Below are positions 5,970-7,665 of a DNA stretch of 7,665 bases, piece by piece (position 1 is the first letter of the stretch; each line of letters starts with the position of its first letter). The notes under the pieces were generated by a model. It saw only the letters and a list, made by a program, of their open reading frames with translations, was not told where the DNA came from and did not search any database. Source of the DNA: Gammaproteobacteria bacterium GWE2_37_16. Its GTDB lineage: Bacteria; Pseudomonadota; Gammaproteobacteria; UBA9339. The DNA is taken from contig MGXG01000059.1 in NCBI GenBank assembly GCA_001801285.1, positions 1-7,665 of the forward strand. The letters are read 5' to 3'. Both the position numbers and the translations under genes were made by a program.

Positions 5970-7310
5970 GTGCAAAAAACCTTGAACACTTCAAGCATCA
6001 AACTCTGCGTTAAAACTTACGGCTGCCAGATGAATGTCTACGATTCACAGAAAATCGCAGATATTCTTGCTGCTTCGCATGGAATGATAACAACGGAAGA
6101 CCCACAAAATGCCGATGTGCTTTTGCTAAATACCTGCGCCATACGTGATAAAGCCGAAGAAAAGGTTTTTTCTGACTTGGGTCGCTTTCGAGCATTTAAG
6201 AAAAAACGTCCAGAAATTATTATCGGGGTTGGCGGCTGTATTGCCAGTCATTCTGGTGAAAAAATCTTAAAAAGAGCTCCATATGTTGATTTTGTTTTCG
6301 GTCCCCAAACTATACACCAATTGCCCATACTCTATGATGAGGTTATCGAAAAAAAATCGCACCCAATGGACATTCGTTTGCTGGAAAATGAAAAATTCAC
6401 TTATTTTCCCCCGCCACGCGCTTGTGGCGCCAGCGCCTTTGTTACTATCATGGAAGGTTGTGATCGATTTTGTAGTTACTGTATCGTCCCACAAACTCGC
6501 GGAAGAGAGATCAGCAGACCATTTGCCGAAATTATACGTGAATGCCAGCAACTGGCTGAACAAGGAGTAAAGGAAATTCATCTTTTAGGACAAAATGTTA
6601 ATGCTTATTGTGACAAAGATAGTACAGAAAAAACCCAGGATTTAGCCGATTTATTGATTGCTGCTGCTCGTATTGAAAATATTGCCCGTTTGCGTTTTAC
6701 CACCTCACACCCAGCGGTTTTTTCCGAGCATCTCCTAGAGGTTTTTGCTACCGAGCCCAAGGTAGTCAACCATTTACATTTACCCGTACAAAGCGGCTGC
6801 AACCGGATTTTAAACTTGATGCGTCGTGGTTATACGGTAGAAGAATATAAGGAAAAAATCCAAAAACTGCGTGCAATACGTCCAGAAATCAGTGTGTCTA
6901 GCGATTTTATTGTTGGTTTTCCCGGTGAAACTGAAGCTGATTTCTTGGAAACCTTGGATTTCGTTAAAGAAATGCATTTTGATCATTCTTTTAGCTTCAT
7001 CTATAGCCCTCGCCCGAACACCAGCGCAGCAACTTTGACAGATGACGTACCTCTAGCTAAAAAAAAACAGCGCTTGTTGGTACTACAAAATTTATTAAAT
7101 AGCGAAGAAAAGATAATCAGTCAAACCATGCTTAATTCTGTACAGGAAATTCTTGTCACTGATGTGGCACGCAAAAACACCAAACAGCTCATGGGACGTA
7201 CGGAAAATAATCGCATCGTTAATTTTCACGGCGATCCCAACCTAATAGGCAAAACAGTACCTGTCAAAATTACTGAAATTCTACGTAATTCCATGCGCGG
7301 AGAAATTTAA
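5970..7310 (+). CDS. miaB: tRNA-2-methylthio-N6-dimethylallyladenosine synthase MiaB
   Basis: MiaB is a radical-SAM methylthiotransferase that converts i6A37 to ms2i6A37 in tRNAs reading UNN codons, which stabilises codon pairing. From GTG 5970 the product has 446 residues, the normal length. The N-terminal MTTase domain carries the auxiliary-cluster cysteines 19 (TYGCQMN), 56 (NTCAIR) and 90 (GGC). The radical-SAM motif CxxxCxxC uses Cys164, Cys168 and Cys171. LPVQSGCNRIL, SDFIVGFPGET and the MiaB-type YSPRPNTSAA follow, and a TRAM RNA-binding domain fills about 384-444. The start is uncertain: no ATG is available, only TTG 5967, GTG 5970 or TTG 5982, and none has a Shine-Dalgarno. Homology needs the start before the KLCVKTYGC strand (codons from about 6000). 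The terminator just upstream leaves no room for an ordinary promoter, so expression probably relies on read-through or an internal promoter. Confidence 0.95.
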   Translation: MQKTLNTSSIKLCVKTYGCQMNVYDSQKIADILAASHGMITTEDPQNADVLLLNTCAIRDKAEEKVFSDLGRFRAFKKKRPEIIIGVGGCIASHSGEKILKRAPYVDFVFGPQTIHQLPILYDEVIEKKSHPMDIRLLENEKFTYFPPPRACGASAFVTIMEGCDRFCSYCIVPQTRGREISRPFAEIIRECQQLAEQGVKEIHLLGQNVNAYCDKDSTEKTQDLADLLIAAARIENIARLRFTTSHPAVFSEHLLEVFATEPKVVNHLHLPVQSGCNRILNLMRRGYTVEEYKEKIQKLRAIRPEISVSSDFIVGFPGETEADFLETLDFVKEMHFDHSFSFIYSPRPNTSAATLTDDVPLAKKKQRLLVLQNLLNSEEKIISQTMLNSVQEILVTDVARKNTKQLMGRTENNRIVNFHGDPNLIGKTVPVKITEILRNSMRGEI

Positions 7311-7341
7311 AAAAGGCGCTTGAATTTACAAACGCCTTTTT
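7310..7341. terminator. Bidirectional intrinsic terminator between miaB and fba
   Basis: AAAAAGGCG (7310-7318) pairs with CGCCTTTTT (7333-7341). After one C-A mismatch, TTG (7320-7322) pairs with CAA (7329-7331) around a 6-nt loop. A and T runs on opposite sides let it serve miaB on the plus strand and fba on the minus strand. It begins at the last base of the miaB stop codon. Confidence 0.9.
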
Positions 7342-7370
7342 ATTTAGACTAAGTCTGTTATCGGAGATAT

Positions 7371-7665
7371 TTAGGCTTTGTTATTGCAACCCAAAACGTT
7401 TACCAGTTTATGTTTAACAACATCCTTAATAGCTGCACGGGCTGGAGTTAAATATTTACGTGGATCAAAATTAGCTGGATCTTCAGCAAAACTTTTACGG
7501 ATCATAGCAGTCATCGCCAATCTTAAATCCGAATCAATATTAATCTTGCAAACAGCCATAGAAGCTGCTTTGCGCAACATTTCTTCAGGAACGCCCTTAG
7601 CGCCCGGCATTTTACCACCAAACTTGTTGATTATCTCAACATATTCTGGCAAAACAGATGATGCT
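7371..7665 (-). CDS. fba: Class II fructose-1,6-bisphosphate aldolase, C-terminal part (cut by window edge)
   Basis: This is the zinc-dependent glycolytic aldolase that interconverts fructose-1,6-bisphosphate with dihydroxyacetone phosphate and glyceraldehyde-3-phosphate. Only the last 97 or so codons are present. The frame stays open to the window edge and reads ASSVLPEYVEIINKFGG. The ASS is the end of the family's conserved HGSS motif, so the TTG at 7652 is an internal leucine and not a start. KINIDSDLR is the phosphate-binding strand, followed by the subfamily signature FDPRKYL and a short helical tail ending in NNKA. FGGKMPGAKGVP marks the longer class II branch. It converges on miaB and shares its terminator. 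The usual upstream glycolytic partners (pgk, pyk) would lie outside the window. Confidence 0.93.
   Translation of the reverse strand, partial: ASSVLPEYVEIINKFGGKMPGAKGVPEEMLRKAASMAVCKINIDSDLRLAMTAMIRKSFAEDPANFDPRKYLTPARAAIKDVVKHKLVNVLGCNNKA

Noticed and set aside
6010..6802. Open frames on both strands within miaB
   Set aside because: They lie in other frames of a full-length miaB with every motif intact, and none has a ribosome binding site.
7346..7356. Small inverted repeat AGACT-A-AGTCT between the terminator and the fba stop
   Set aside because: A 5-bp arm is expected by chance and nothing adjoining gives it a role.

Overview
The window is A+T-rich bacterial chromosome carrying only housekeeping and envelope genes. 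It most resembles a gammaproteobacterium of the Legionella/Coxiella/Rickettsiella kind. The evidence is an LbtU-like outer-membrane porin, a DksA with the full gammaproteobacterial zinc-finger and tip motifs, and FtsA/FtsZ with the usual gammaproteobacterial C-termini. The taxonomic placement is inference from protein character only. There is no insertion sequence, phage gene, CRISPR array, tRNA or rRNA.

Layout from left to right. (1) Positions 1-167 hold no convincing gene but contain a structured hairpin element, then the leader of the porin. (2) An exported coiled-coil plus beta-barrel porin (168-1790, +) ends at a perfect 19-bp bidirectional terminator. (3) ftsZ (1977-3182, -) and ftsA (3392-4633, -) form a reduced division pair. 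ftsQ/ddl/mur genes are absent upstream and lpxC is absent downstream. A 13-bp hairpin overlaps the ftsA stop codon. (4) A roughly 316-bp divergent intergenic region separates ftsA from dksA. It holds candidate back-to-back promoters with overlapping -35 boxes and a perfect 20-bp palindrome against the dksA Shine-Dalgarno. (5) dksA (4950-5507, +) encodes a lysine-rich N-terminal extension. It is followed by a small two-helix membrane protein with a cysteine-rich cytoplasmic tail (5568-5918, +), probably in the same transcript. (6) A terminator at 5937-5965 is followed at once by miaB (5970-7310, +). miaB has no ATG and no clear ribosome binding site, and its start lies at the end of the terminator T-tract. 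(7) A second bidirectional terminator separates miaB from the 3' end of a convergent class II fructose-bisphosphate aldolase gene (7371-7665, -), which is cut by the window edge.

FtsA and FtsZ act together in the division ring. DksA (stringent-response transcription control) and MiaB (tRNA A37 methylthiolation) are global expression functions. The porin is the only accessory-looking trait. I see no complete novel multi-gene system. The most unusual items are the unidentified Cys-rich membrane protein behind dksA, the terminator/miaB start arrangement, the 20-bp palindrome, and the structured element at the left edge.
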